Shown here piece after piece: positions 1-8,558 of a stretch of 64,000 bases of DNA. A program made the position numbers and the translations under genes. The stretch's first letter is position 1. Every line of letters begins with the position of its first letter. Source of the DNA: Streptomyces viridiviolaceus (GTDB lineage Bacteria > Actinomycetota > Actinomycetes > Streptomycetales > Streptomycetaceae); assembly GCF_014650995.1 (NCBI RefSeq), contig NZ_BMWA01000005.1, positions 157,658 to 221,657 of the forward strand, in the 5' to 3' direction. The notes under the pieces were generated by a model. It was not told the DNA's origin. It did no database searches and saw nothing but the letters and a program-made list of their open reading frames with translations.

Positions 1-344
1 CCCAGCAGCTCGCCCTTGTTCAGGACACCGAGCCCTTCGCGGATCGCGGCCCGGCCCGCCTCCTTGCCGGAGCGGTCCACCGGGATCTGCCCGGCGCTGC
101 GGAAGAAGAAGGCGGTGAGCCGGCCCTTGAGACCGGGGCCGGTGAAGTACTCGGCCTTGGCGAGGAAGGTGATGCGGCGCTTGAGGACGGCGGGCATCAG
201 GAAGTGGTCGGAGAAGGACAGATGGTTCCCGGCGACGATGGCCGGGCCGGCGGACGGCACGTTCCCCAGGCCCTCGATCCGGGGGCGGAAGACCAGTCTC
301 AGCAGCGGGCCCAGCAGTACGTATTTGAGCACGTAGTAGAACAA
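1..344 (-). CDS. 1-acyl-sn-glycerol-3-phosphate acyltransferase (PlsC-like), 3' end beyond window
   Basis: This is the N-terminal part of a lysophospholipid acyltransferase that transfers an acyl chain to lysophosphatidic acid at the inner membrane face. The reading frame enters from the left edge and its C-terminal part is missing. The HX4D catalytic motif is seen in NHLSFSD, and the second block QIPVDRSG, typical of PlsC proteins, follows. A hydrophobic N-terminus (YYVLKYVLLGPLLRLVF) precedes the motif. The start is a TTG at 344-342 behind a GAGGAG ribosome-binding site; I see no better ATG or GTG. It lies downstream of the MFS gene on the same strand, about 155 bp away. Confidence 0.82.
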   Translation of the reverse strand, partial: MFYYVLKYVLLGPLLRLVFRPRIEGLGNVPSAGPAIVAGNHLSFSDHFLMPAVLKRRITFLAKAEYFTGPGLKGRLTAFFFRSAGQIPVDRSGKEAGRAAIREGLGVLNKGELL

Positions 345-498
345 GGCGTCGCTCCTCACCCCGGCGGAACGGCTCAGTCGCCGCGTTCTGACTGGTCAAC
401 CGGCGTCTGCCGGGGTGCCAGTGTAGGTGCGGGGGCGGCCCTCCGGTACCTGTCAGGTCCGGTGCGCCGCCGCTGCCGCCCGGACTCCGCCGCCGCGG

Positions 499-2019
499 TC
501 AGAACTTCGGCGCCGGGGCCTGTGCCTCGACGAGGGCCGCGGCCTCCTCCTCGGTCTGCACCGAGGGCGGGGAACCCGCCAGCGGCCTCTGGGCGGTCTC
601 CTTCATGCAGGCCACCGCCACCACCCCGACGAGGGCCGCGGCCATCGAGTAGTAGGCGGGCATCATGTCGGAGCCGGTCGCGCCGATCAGGGCGGTGATG
701 ACCAGCGGCGTGGTTCCGCCGAACAGGGACGTCGACAGGTTGTAGCCGACCGACAGGGAGCCGTACCGGACGTTGGTGGGGAACATCGCCGGGAGCGCCG
801 CCGACATGGTGCCGAGCAGACAGACGAGGGACAGGCCGAGCATCACCATGCCGGCCGAGACGGCGAGCAGGCTGCCCTGCTGGACCAGCACGAAGGACGG
901 CGCGGACAGGAAGAAGAAGCCGAGCATGCCCGCCATCAGCAGGGGCCTGCGGCCGAAACGGTCGGACAGGCGGCCCACCTGGTTGACGAGCAGCATCAGC
1001 AGGACCATGGTGGCCACCAGGATCAGCAGGCCGTGGGTCTCGGAGTAGTGCAGCTCGTCCGACAGGTACGTCGGCATGTACGACAGCAGCATGTAGTCGT
1101 TGATGTTGTACGCGCCGACCAGCGCGATGCACAGCACCAGCGTCGGCCAGTGCGCCCGGAAGATCTTGGCGAGGTCGCCCCGGGCGGTGGTCTCCACCGT
1201 GTTCGCCGCCTCGGAGACGTGCACGTTGCCCTCCTCGAGCTTCAGGAAGGCGGGAGTGTCGTCCAGCCTCAACCGCAGATAGAGGCCGACGATGCCGAGG
1301 GGCCCGGCGACGAGGAACGGGATGCGCCAGCCCCAGGCGTCCATCGTGTCGTTGCCGAGCCAGGCGGTGAGCGCGGTCACCAGGCCCGCCGCGCCCGTGT
1401 AGCCGGCGAGCGTGCCCAGCTCCAGGAAGCTGCCGAAGAAGCCGCGCCGCTTGTCCGGGGCGTACTCCGCGATGAAGGTCGACGCGCCGCCGTACTCGCC
1501 GCCGGTGGAGAAGCCCTGCAGCAGCCGGAAGAGGATCAGCAGCAGCGGGGACCAGAAGCCGATCGCCGCGTACGACGGGATCAGGCCGATCGCGAAGGTG
1601 CCGATCGCCATCAGGATCATCGTCAGCGCGAGGACCTGCTTGCGGCCGATCTTGTCCCCCATCGGTCCGAACACCATGCCGCCGATGGGACGCACCAGGA
1701 AGGCGACGGCGAAGGTGGCGAAGGACGACAGCAACTGCGCGGTGTCGCTTGCGGACGGGAAGAAGACCCGGCCGATGGTCCCGGCCAGATAGGCGTAGAT
1801 GCCGAAGTCGAACCACTCCATGGCGTTGCCGAGGGAGGCCGCCTTCACCGCGCGTTTGACCGCCGCCTCGTCCGTCACCGTGATGTCCGACCGCCTCAGC
1901 CGGGGGTTCTGCCTGCGCCTGACGGCACGGAACAGGGTGGGGTGACGGCGGATCGCCGCGGAGTCGGGGACCTGGCCGTTCTCGGGGGAGGACGTGGCGG
2001 ACTTCCTTTCCGGGGGCAT
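499..2019 (-). CDS. MFS transporter, metabolite:H+ symporter (ProP-like) family
   Basis: A 506-aa, 12-helix transporter of the MHS branch of the major facilitator superfamily, which takes up organic acids or compatible solutes with protons. Family marks seen are the NAMEWFDFGIYAYLAG helix 1, the loop motif FGPMGDKIGRK, GFSTGGEYGGASTF in helix 4 and the second-half repeat GRLSDRFGRRPLL. The cytoplasmic tail is acidic and Ala/Pro-rich. The N-terminal 60 residues before helix 1 are long and basic, so a downstream start is possible. The ATG at 2019 has only a weak upstream GGAA. The substrate cannot be told from sequence. A second MHS transporter lies at the right end of the window. Confidence 0.88.
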   Translation of the reverse strand: MPPERKSATSSPENGQVPDSAAIRRHPTLFRAVRRRQNPRLRRSDITVTDEAAVKRAVKAASLGNAMEWFDFGIYAYLAGTIGRVFFPSASDTAQLLSSFATFAVAFLVRPIGGMVFGPMGDKIGRKQVLALTMILMAIGTFAIGLIPSYAAIGFWSPLLLILFRLLQGFSTGGEYGGASTFIAEYAPDKRRGFFGSFLELGTLAGYTGAAGLVTALTAWLGNDTMDAWGWRIPFLVAGPLGIVGLYLRLRLDDTPAFLKLEEGNVHVSEAANTVETTARGDLAKIFRAHWPTLVLCIALVGAYNINDYMLLSYMPTYLSDELHYSETHGLLILVATMVLLMLLVNQVGRLSDRFGRRPLLMAGMLGFFFLSAPSFVLVQQGSLLAVSAGMVMLGLSLVCLLGTMSAALPAMFPTNVRYGSLSVGYNLSTSLFGGTTPLVITALIGATGSDMMPAYYSMAAALVGVVAVACMKETAQRPLAGSPPSVQTEEEAAALVEAQAPAPKF

Positions 2020-2147
2020 ACCGTTCCGATCGGGAGCTTCTGCGCGTTCGTGTGGTTATCGCGTCGTATCGTTCCCCGGATCAAGCCACGTATTTTCGTG
2101 ACGTCAGTCATGTGGATCAGCGGACGCGGTGAGTAGGCTCTTCGAAC

Positions 2148-2603
2148 ATGCGGATCTCCGTCTCCTCCGACATGGACGAACCCGTGGCCCGGTTCCTCGT
2201 CGAGGAACTGCGCAGGCGCGGCCACGAGGTGCTGACGCACGGTGCGCTGCAGCCCGGGGCGGACCCCCAGTGGGCGGTGTGCTCGGAGCGGGCGGCACGC
2301 GAGGTCGCCGCCGGGACGGCCGACCAGGCGGTGGTGTGCTGCTGGACCGGCACGGGCGCGTCGATCGCCGCCAACAAGGTGCCCGGCGTGCGCGCCGCCC
2401 TGTGCACGGACGCCTACACGGCGGACGGGGCACGCCGCTGGAACGACGCCAACGTGCTCGCGCTCAGCCTGCGGCTGACCTCCCAGCCGCTGCTGGGGGA
2501 GATCCTCGACGCCTGGTTCGCGGGCGAGGCGAGCGCGGACGCCGAGGACCGGGACAACGTGGCGCACGTGAAGCGACTCGACCGGGGCCGGGCTGCTTCC
2601 TAG
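2148..2603 (+). CDS. RpiB/LacA/LacB-family sugar-phosphate isomerase
   Basis: A 151-aa protein of the RpiB/LacAB fold, which isomerises aldose and ketose phosphates such as ribose 5-phosphate and ribulose 5-phosphate. The signature CWTGTGASIAANKVPGVRAA near residues 65-84 matches the phosphate-binding loop and catalytic Cys region of the family, and a conserved DAYTA...NDANVLALS block follows. The length is normal for RpiB. A -10-like TAGGCT lies at 2134-2139, about 8 bp before the ATG, so the message may be leaderless. It is transcribed away from the MFS gene. An 8-bp palindrome, TGACGTCA (2099-2106), lies in the shared upstream region. The exact sugar is not known. Confidence 0.85.
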   Translation: MRISVSSDMDEPVARFLVEELRRRGHEVLTHGALQPGADPQWAVCSERAAREVAAGTADQAVVCCWTGTGASIAANKVPGVRAALCTDAYTADGARRWNDANVLALSLRLTSQPLLGEILDAWFAGEASADAEDRDNVAHVKRLDRGRAAS

Positions 2604-2937
2604 GGCCTGTCCGACGGTGCCCGTCCGCCCCGCGACGCCTGGCACGTTCCCTCGCGCCCGGCTCCGGTCGCGCGGGCGGCGCCGCCACCGCCGCACCGGG
2701 GGTTCATCCGGTACGCCCCCGGCCTCCGGCCGGGGGACTCCTGGAGCACGCACCCGACTCCACGGGACCCGCCTGGCGGACGACGCGACTTCGTGGACAC
2801 GCCCTGGGGCCGGTCGTCACGTTCCCGCGCAGGAGGACGCTCCGGCACCCTGCGAGCGCACGCACCGGGCGTCGCGGCCCCCGGGACGGGCGTCGCGGGA
2901 GTGGCGGCAGGGCCTGACGCCGGTCGGCGCCCGCCCG
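2604..2937. other. Intergenic stretch with a GC hairpin
   Basis: This stretch separates the convergent rpiB-like and rocD genes. I see no supported gene on either strand. It holds one strong hairpin at 2716-2736, a 9-bp stem of CCCCCGGCC with loop TCC. It lacks a T-run but may act as a bidirectional terminator. Confidence 0.5.
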
Positions 2938-4158
2938 TCAGGACGTCAGCACCTTCTCCAGCGTGCCGAGCGCCTCCCGCAGCTCCTCGCCGGTGACGGT
3001 CAGCGGCGGCGCCAGCCGGATCGTGGAGCCGTGGGTGTCCTTGGCCAGGATGCCCTCGCGCATCAGACGCTCGCTCACCTCGCGGCCGGTGCCCAGAGCC
3101 GGGTCGACGTCCACGCCCGCCCACAGCCCACGCGTCCGGAAGCCGACGACGCCCCGGCCGGCCAGTGCCGCCAGGCCCTCGCGCAGCACCACGCCCAGCT
3201 CGGCCGCCCGGCGCTGGAACTCGCCGGTCTCCAGCAGCTCCACCACCGCCGTGCCGACCGCGGCGGCCAGCGGATTCCCGCCGAACGTCGAGCCGTGCTC
3301 GCCCGGATGCAGCACGCCGAGCACCTCCCGGCTGCCCACCACCGCGGACACCGGCACGATGCCGCCGCCCAGCGCCTTGCCGAGCAGCACCACGTCCGGG
3401 ACCACCGACTCGTGCTCGACCGCGAGGGTCCGCCCGGTCCGGCCCAGCCCCGACTGGATCTCGTCCGCGATGAACAGGCAGCCGGCGCGGCGGGTCAGCT
3501 CCCGCACGCCCGTCAGATAGCCGTCGTCGGGGACGATCACGCCCGCCTCGCCCTGGATCGGCTCGATCAGCACGGCCGCCGTCGTCTCGTCGACCGCCGC
3601 CTCCATGGCCGCCAGGTCGTTGTACGGCACCGTCCGGAAGCCGGGGGTGAAGGGACCGAAGCCCGAGCGGGCCGCCTCGTCCGTGGAGAAGCCGACGATG
3701 GTCGTCGTCCGGCCGTGGAAGTTGTCCGCGGCGACCACGATCGTCGCCCGGTCGGCCGGCACGCCCTTGACGTCGTAGGCCCATTTGCGGGCGACCTTGA
3801 TCCCGCTCTCCACCGCCTCCGCACCAGTGTTCATCGGCAGCACCATGTCCATGCCGATGAGCGCGGCCAGCCGCTCGGCGAACTCGGCGAGCCGGTCGTT
3901 GTGGAAGGCGCGCGAGGTGAGGGTGAGCCGGTCCAGCTGGCGGTGCGCGGCCTCGATCAGCGCCGGGTGGCGGTGGCCGAAGTTGAGGGCCGAGTATCCG
4001 GCCAGCATGTCCAGGTAGCGACGGCCCTCCACGTCCTCCACCCAGGCACCCTCGGCGCGGGAGACGACCACGGGCAGCGGGTGGTAGTTGTGCGCGAGGA
4101 CGGGCTCCTCCGCCCGGATGAGCTCCTCGGTGCCTCGGGTGCGGGCGGGTGCGGTCAT
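2938..4158 (-). CDS. rocD: Ornithine aminotransferase
   Basis: This 406-aa class III PLP aminotransferase converts ornithine plus 2-oxoglutarate to glutamate 5-semialdehyde plus glutamate. Seen are the TGAEAVESGIKVARKW cofactor-phosphate region, the PLP-ring aspartate in ADEIQSG (about D232) and the Schiff-base lysine in LLGKALGGG (about K261). The start ATG at 4158 overlaps the stop of the upstream guanidino-hydrolase gene as ATGA, which argues against the in-frame ATG further upstream. The two genes form a coupled operon with an Lrp regulator gene directly upstream. Together they suggest arginine breakdown to glutamate semialdehyde and then glutamate or proline. Confidence 0.93.
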   Translation of the reverse strand: MTAPARTRGTEELIRAEEPVLAHNYHPLPVVVSRAEGAWVEDVEGRRYLDMLAGYSALNFGHRHPALIEAAHRQLDRLTLTSRAFHNDRLAEFAERLAALIGMDMVLPMNTGAEAVESGIKVARKWAYDVKGVPADRATIVVAADNFHGRTTTIVGFSTDEAARSGFGPFTPGFRTVPYNDLAAMEAAVDETTAAVLIEPIQGEAGVIVPDDGYLTGVRELTRRAGCLFIADEIQSGLGRTGRTLAVEHESVVPDVVLLGKALGGGIVPVSAVVGSREVLGVLHPGEHGSTFGGNPLAAAVGTAVVELLETGEFQRRAAELGVVLREGLAALAGRGVVGFRTRGLWAGVDVDPALGTGREVSERLMREGILAKDTHGSTIRLAPPLTVTGEELREALGTLEKVLTS

Positions 4159-4994
4159 GAGAGGTTCTCCCGGATCTCCTGGGTGCAGCACTTGATGCCG
4201 CCGCCGGCCTTGTGGAACTCGGACATGTCGACGGGGACGGGGACGTAGCCGAGGGCGGCGAGCCGGCCGGCCAGGGCGGTCGCCCCCGGTGAGATGAACA
4301 CGTGTCGTCCGTCAGAGACGGAGTTGAGCCCGAAGGCCATGGCGTCCTCGCGGGTCGCGAGCACCGCGTCCGGATAGAGCCGGGCGAGCACCTCGCGGCT
4401 CCCGGGCGAGAACGCCCCGGGGTAGTAGGCGATGTTCCCCTCGCCCCCCGCACGACCGTCGTCGAGGACGAACAGCGCCGTGTCCAGATGGTAGAAGTAC
4501 GGGTCCACCAGCGTCAGCCCGATCACCGGCACACCGAAGTACTCCTGCACCTCGCGATGCGCCTCGCGGGTCGTGCGGAACCCCGTGCCGGCCAGGATCC
4601 AGCGGCCGACGGGCACGAGGTCGCCCTCGCCCTCGCAGACCGACTCGGGATGCTGGACGTCGAAGCCCGCCCCCTTGAACCACGTCTCGTACGGGACGGA
4701 CTCGGCGCGGCGCTCGGGCGCGTGGAAGAGGGAGCCGAAGACCCGGCCCTCCACGACGACCGCCGCGTTGGCGGCGAAGACCATGTCGGGCAGACCGGGC
4801 ACCGGGGTCACGGTCTCCACACTGTGGCCGTGGGTCCGGTAGGCGTTGACCAGCCCCTGCCACTGCGCGTGGGCCCGGCCCACGTCGACGGGTTCGTCGG
4901 GGCGCATCCAGGGGTTGATGGCGTACTGCACGGCGAAGTGTCTGGGTTCGCAGACGAGGAAGCGCCGCCGTCGCGGCACACGGGAGTCGGGCAC
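4155..4994 (-). CDS. ddaH: Guanidino-group hydrolase: dimethylargininase / arginine-dihydrolase-like
   Basis: A 279-aa amidinotransferase-fold (pentein) enzyme. Homologues are usually labelled N-omega-dimethylarginine dimethylaminohydrolase, giving citrulline and dimethylamine. Catalytic features seen are the histidine in FYHLDTALF and the nucleophilic Cys near the C-terminus (GGGIKCCTQ, about C269/C270). The blocks AINPWM (N27) and FAANAAVV (N76) correspond, as I recall them, to asparagines of cyanobacterial arginine dihydrolase ArgZ, which yields ornithine directly. Ornithine would feed the coupled rocD product, so arginine dihydrolase is a serious alternative. The GTG start at 4994 follows a GGAGGAA site. 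Substrate is therefore uncertain, fold and hydrolase class are not. Confidence 0.85.
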   Translation of the reverse strand: MPDSRVPRRRRFLVCEPRHFAVQYAINPWMRPDEPVDVGRAHAQWQGLVNAYRTHGHSVETVTPVPGLPDMVFAANAAVVVEGRVFGSLFHAPERRAESVPYETWFKGAGFDVQHPESVCEGEGDLVPVGRWILAGTGFRTTREAHREVQEYFGVPVIGLTLVDPYFYHLDTALFVLDDGRAGGEGNIAYYPGAFSPGSREVLARLYPDAVLATREDAMAFGLNSVSDGRHVFISPGATALAGRLAALGYVPVPVDMSEFHKAGGGIKCCTQEIRENLS

Positions 4995-5082
4995 AGAGGG
5001 GTTCCTCCGTTTCCTAACAGGTGGTAACTGGGCGATGACACCACGGTAGGAAGGGAGGCGGACGGGCGACAAGCAACGAAAG

Positions 5083-5098
5083 CTGCGTGTTCACGCAG
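5083..5098. promoter_or_regulatory. Perfect inverted repeat upstream of ddaH-rocD, candidate Lrp operator
   Basis: CTGCGTG-TT-CACGCAG is a perfect palindrome with 7-bp arms. It straddles the stop codon of the lrp gene and lies about 90 bp before the ddaH start. Lrp/AsnC regulators bind such dyads. Assignment to this regulator is inferred from position. Confidence 0.5.
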
Positions 5099-5624
5099 GA
5101 TCACTGCGTTCTCGGCCCGATCGGTGCGGGTCCGCTGCGTCCTGGGGCGCGGGCCCGCTCGTTCCGGCCTCCGGACTGTCCGGAATCAGGTGCGACAGAA
5201 CCATCACACTGATCGTCTTCCGGATGAACGGCTCGGCCCGGATCCGCTCCAGCACCTCCTCGAAGTGCTCCACGTCCCGCGCCCGCACATGCAGCAGCGC
5301 GTCCGCCCCGCCGGTCACCGTCATCGCCGCCGTGATCTCCGGATGGTTGCGGACCACCTCCGCCAGCCGCCGGGGCGGGGCCGCGCCCTCGCAGTACACC
5401 TCCACGTACGCCTCGGTGCGCCAGCCCAGCGCCGACGGCTTCACCGTGGCCGTGAAGCCGGTGATCACCCCGGACTCGCGCAACCGGTCCACCCGTCGCT
5501 TGACCGCCGTCGCGGACAGCCCGACGTCCACCCCGATCTCGGCGAAGGAGGTCCTGGCGTTCGCCATCAGCGCGGTGATGATCTTCCGGTCCAGCTCGTC
5601 GAAGGGCGTCGGCCTGCTGTTCAT
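5091..5624 (-). CDS. Lrp/AsnC-family transcriptional regulator
   Basis: A 177-aa feast/famine regulator. An N-terminal winged helix (ELDRKIITALMANARTSFAEIGVDVGLSATAVKRRVDRL, about residues 8-45) is followed by a RAM ligand-binding domain with the ITAAMTVTGGADALLHVRA block. A proline/acidic tail of about 25 residues ends the protein. The ATG at 5624 is chosen because a -10-like TACAGT sits at 5636-5631, 6 nt before the start, suggesting a leaderless message. It lies directly upstream of ddaH-rocD on the same strand and probably senses an amino acid of that pathway. The gene is divergent from the LytTR regulator gene. Confidence 0.9.
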   Translation of the reverse strand: MNSRPTPFDELDRKIITALMANARTSFAEIGVDVGLSATAVKRRVDRLRESGVITGFTATVKPSALGWRTEAYVEVYCEGAAPPRRLAEVVRNHPEITAAMTVTGGADALLHVRARDVEHFEEVLERIRAEPFIRKTISVMVLSHLIPDSPEAGTSGPAPQDAADPHRSGRERSDPA

Positions 5625-5701
5625 GCGGGCACTGTATCCAGCGCGAACGTCCACGACGGGCCCGTGTGCAGGCGTACGGATCGCCCCTACACTCCACGTT
5701 C
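5625..5701. promoter_or_regulatory. Divergent promoter region, two candidate leaderless starts
   Basis: The 77 bp between lrp (leftward) and the LytTR regulator gene (rightward) hold a -10-like TACAGT for the left gene (5636-5631) and TACACT for the right gene (5688-5693). Each is 6-8 nt from its ATG. No ribosome-binding site precedes either start. Confidence 0.5.
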
Positions 5702-6451
5702 ATGCTGCGCGCCCTGGCTGTCGACGACGAACGCCCCACGCTCGAGGAACTCGTGTACCTGCTGAACGCCGATCCCCGGATCGGCACGGCGGAGGGCGCG
5801 AGCGACGCGACGGAGGCCCTGCGCCGCATCAACCGCGCCCTGGAGTCGGGCCCCGACGGGCCGGACGCCATCGACGTCGTCTTCCTCGACATCCAGATGC
5901 CCGGCCTCGACGGACTCGACCTCGCCCGGCTGCTCACCGGGTTCGCCCGGCCACCGCTGGTCGTGTTCGTCACCGCGCACGAGGACTTCGCGGTGCAGGC
6001 GTTCGACCTCAAGGCCGTCGACTACGTCCTCAAACCCGTCCGCAGGGAACGGCTCGCCGAAGCCGTCCGACGCGCCGCCGAACTGCGCGGCGCCACGCCC
6101 CGCATACCCGTCCACGAACCCGACCCCGACCACATACCCGTCGAACTCGGCGGCGTGACCCGCTTCGTGGCCGTCGACGACATCACCCACGTCGAGGCCC
6201 AGGGCGACTACGCCCGCCTGCACACCGACAAGGGCAGCCACCTCGTGCGCATCCCGCTCTCCACGCTGGAGGAGCGCTGGCGCGCCCGCGGATTCGTCCG
6301 CATCCACCGCCGCCACCTGGTCGCCCTGCGCCACATCGGCGAACTCCGCCTGGACGCCGGCACCGTCAGCGTCCTCGTCGGCGCGGAGGAACTCCAGGTC
6401 AGCCGGCGCCACGCCCGCGAACTGCGGGACCTGCTCATGCGGAGGCCGTGA
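5702..6451 (+). CDS. LytTR-family response regulator
   Basis: A 249-aa two-component regulator with an N-terminal receiver domain (residues 1-120) and a C-terminal LytTR DNA-binding domain (about 135-245). The receiver has the acidic pair DDE (8-10), the phospho-acceptor D63 in FLDIQMPG, the Thr/Ala switch VTAHEDFAV and the lysine in LKPVRR. The LytTR part shows VELGGVTRFVAVDDITHVEAQGDYARL and the FVRIHRRHLV helix. The start at 5702 fits the nearby -10 box. It heads a four-gene operon joined by GTGA overlaps with a cognate LytS-type kinase and a symporter, so it likely controls solute uptake in response to an external carboxylate. Confidence 0.92.
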   Translation: MLRALAVDDERPTLEELVYLLNADPRIGTAEGASDATEALRRINRALESGPDGPDAIDVVFLDIQMPGLDGLDLARLLTGFARPPLVVFVTAHEDFAVQAFDLKAVDYVLKPVRRERLAEAVRRAAELRGATPRIPVHEPDPDHIPVELGGVTRFVAVDDITHVEAQGDYARLHTDKGSHLVRIPLSTLEERWRARGFVRIHRRHLVALRHIGELRLDAGTVSVLVGAEELQVSRRHARELRDLLMRRP

Positions 6452-6831
6452 CCGTGCCCCAGGACCCCACCGAACGCCGCGTCGTCGTCACCGGCCCGCC
6501 CCGGCGTGCTCACCGGGCCCCCCTCTACTACCGCCCGCGCACCGAGATCGACGAGCAGACCACCCTCGGCCACACCTACGTCCGTTCCCTGATGCGCAGC
6601 CAGCTGCGCGCCGCCCTCACCGTGTTCGCGGTCCTCGGACTGCTCGTCGGCCCCCTGCCGCTGCTGTTCGCGGCGATGCCCGACGCCCGCCGCCTGGAGT
6701 GGGCCGTCCTCGGCTTCGGCCTGTACGCCCCGCTCGTCCTCCTCGCCCGCTGGTACGTGCGCCGCGCCGAACGCAACGAGCGCGACTTCGTGCGTCTCGT
6801 CGAGGACCACCAGGACCCGGGACGACCGTGA
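6448..6831 (+). CDS. Small two-helix membrane protein (DUF485-like) linked to symporter
   Basis: A 127-aa protein with a polar 50-residue N-terminus and two membrane helices (about residues 52-77 and 84-103), the second followed by the basic, charged end VRRAERNERDF. This layout resembles DUF485 proteins such as E. coli YjcH, encoded beside the acetate symporter ActP. The GTG at 6448 overlaps the stop of the response-regulator gene and its own stop overlaps the next start, so it is translationally coupled on both sides. The role of such proteins is unknown; association with the symporter is inferred from gene order. Confidence 0.7.
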   Translation: MTVPQDPTERRVVVTGPPRRAHRAPLYYRPRTEIDEQTTLGHTYVRSLMRSQLRAALTVFAVLGLLVGPLPLLFAAMPDARRLEWAVLGFGLYAPLVLLARWYVRRAERNERDFVRLVEDHQDPGRP

Positions 6832-8558
6832 ATTCCAGCTACGCCGTGCCCGCCGTCGCCCTCGTCGTCGTCGCGACCGTCCTCGTCGGCGCCTTCGGGC
6901 TGCGCATCTCCCGCACCACCTCCGACTTCTACGTCGCCTCCCGCACCGTCGGCCCCCGCCTCAACGCCGCCGCCATCAGCGGCGAGTACCTCTCCGCCGC
7001 GTCCTTCCTCGGCATCGCCGGCCTGGTCCTCGTCCAGGGCCCCGACATGCTCTGGTACCCGGTCGGCTACACCGCCGGCTACCTGGTGCTGCTGCTCTTC
7101 GTCGCCGCCCCGCTGCGCCGCTCCGGCGCCTACACCCTGCCCGACTTCGCCGAGGCCCGGCTCGCCTCCCAGGCGGTACGGCGGCTGGCGGGCGCCTTCG
7201 TCGTCGGCGTCGGCTGGCTGTACCTGCTGCCCCAGCTGCAGGGCGCCGGACTGACCCTGACCGTGCTGACCGGGGCGCCCGACTGGCTGGGCGGGGTGAT
7301 CGTCGCCGTCGTGGTCACCGCCATCGTCGCCGCCGGAGGGATGCGCAGCATCACCTTCGTGCAGGCCTTCCAGTACTGGCTGAAGCTCACCGCCCTGCTC
7401 GTCCCCGCCCTCTTCCTGATTCTGGCCTGGCAGGGCGACGGAGCGCCGAGCCACGCCTTTCAGGAGCCGGCCACCTTCCGCGAGCAGCGGTCGGTCAGCG
7501 TCGAGGACGGCCTCACCCTGAAGCTCGACCGGCCGCTGACCGTCACCGTCGACGGCACCGTCGACGGCCGCACCCACGACGACACCCGCCTCCGCCTCCC
7601 CGCCGGAACCCACCGCATCGAGGCCGGCACCCGGCTCACCTTCGCCGAGGACACCCCGGTCCCGGCGGCCGGACGCGGCGCCGACGACGCCCTGTCGCCC
7701 TCCCGGGCCGAGAGCCGCACCGAGCGCCCGCTGTACGCCACGTACGGCCTGATCCTCGCCACCTTCCTCGGCACGATGGGCCTGCCGCACGTCGTGGTCC
7801 GCTTCTACACCAGCCCGCACGGCGTCGCCGCCCGCCGCACCACCGTCGCCGTGCTCGGCCTGATCGGCGCCTTCTACCTGCTGCCGCCCGTCTACGGCGC
7901 CCTCGGCCGCCTGTACGCCCCCGAGCTCACCCTCACCGGCGACGCGGACGCCGCCGTCCTGCTGCTGCCCGACCGCGTGATCGGCGGAGTGGGCGGCGAC
8001 CTGCTCGGCGCGCTGATCGCGGGCGGCGCCTTCGCGGCGTTCCTGTCCACGGCGTCGGGGCTCACGATGGCGGTGGCGGGCGTCCTCACCCAGGACGTCC
8101 TGCCGTCCCGCGGCGTACGGCACTTCCGTCTCGGCACGCTGCTCGCCATGGCCGTCCCCCTCGCGGCGAGCGCCCTGGTCGGCGGACTGCCCGTCGCCGA
8201 CGCCGTCGGCCTGGCCTTCGCCGTGTCGGCCTCCTCGTTCTGCCCGCTGCTCGTCCTCGGCATCTGGTGGCGACGGCTCACCCCGCCCGGCGCCGCGGCG
8301 GGGATGCTGGTCGGCGGCGGCTCCGCGCTGCTCGCCGTCGCCGCGACCATGGCCGGCTTCCCTGGCGGCGGCGGGGCACTGCACGCGCTGCTCGCCTGGC
8401 CCGCGCTGTGGTCGGTGCCGCTGGGCTTCCTCACGATGGTGCTGGTCTCCCTGGCCACACCGGGCCGGGTGCCGGCCGGGACGGCGGCGATCCTGGCCCG
8501 CTTCCACCTGCCCGAGGAGTTGCGCACGGAGGAGCTGCGCACGGAGGTGACGGCGTGA
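6828..8558 (+). CDS. Sodium:solute symporter, acetate/carboxylate type (ActP/MctC-like)
   Basis: A 576-aa SSS-family transporter with about 13 membrane helices. Family marks are the DFYVASRTVGPRLNAAAISGEYLSAASFLGIAGL stretch of the first core helices, GMRSITFVQAFQYWLK, and GGAFAAFLSTASGLTMAVAGVLTQDV. Closest in character to cation/acetate symporters. Between two helices, about residues 205-300, lies a hydrophilic, beta-rich insert (VSVEDGLTLKLDRPLTVTVDGTVDG and on) predicted outside the membrane, absent from short SSS proteins. GTG start 6828 overlaps the preceding stop; the stop overlaps the kinase start. The short repeat LRTEELRTEV ends the protein. The substrate (acetate, pyruvate or similar) is inferred. 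Confidence 0.88.
   Translation: MNSSYAVPAVALVVVATVLVGAFGLRISRTTSDFYVASRTVGPRLNAAAISGEYLSAASFLGIAGLVLVQGPDMLWYPVGYTAGYLVLLLFVAAPLRRSGAYTLPDFAEARLASQAVRRLAGAFVVGVGWLYLLPQLQGAGLTLTVLTGAPDWLGGVIVAVVVTAIVAAGGMRSITFVQAFQYWLKLTALLVPALFLILAWQGDGAPSHAFQEPATFREQRSVSVEDGLTLKLDRPLTVTVDGTVDGRTHDDTRLRLPAGTHRIEAGTRLTFAEDTPVPAAGRGADDALSPSRAESRTERPLYATYGLILATFLGTMGLPHVVVRFYTSPHGVAARRTTVAVLGLIGAFYLLPPVYGALGRLYAPELTLTGDADAAVLLLPDRVIGGVGGDLLGALIAGGAFAAFLSTASGLTMAVAGVLTQDVLPSRGVRHFRLGTLLAMAVPLAASALVGGLPVADAVGLAFAVSASSFCPLLVLGIWWRRLTPPGAAAGMLVGGGSALLAVAATMAGFPGGGGALHALLAWPALWSVPLGFLTMVLVSLATPGRVPAGTAAILARFHLPEELRTEELRTEVTA

Noticed and set aside
374..1816. Long open frame on the minus strand over the MFS carrier
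   Set aside because: It is the shifted frame of the carrier at 499-2019, with an Arg/Gly/Pro-rich translation and no family match.
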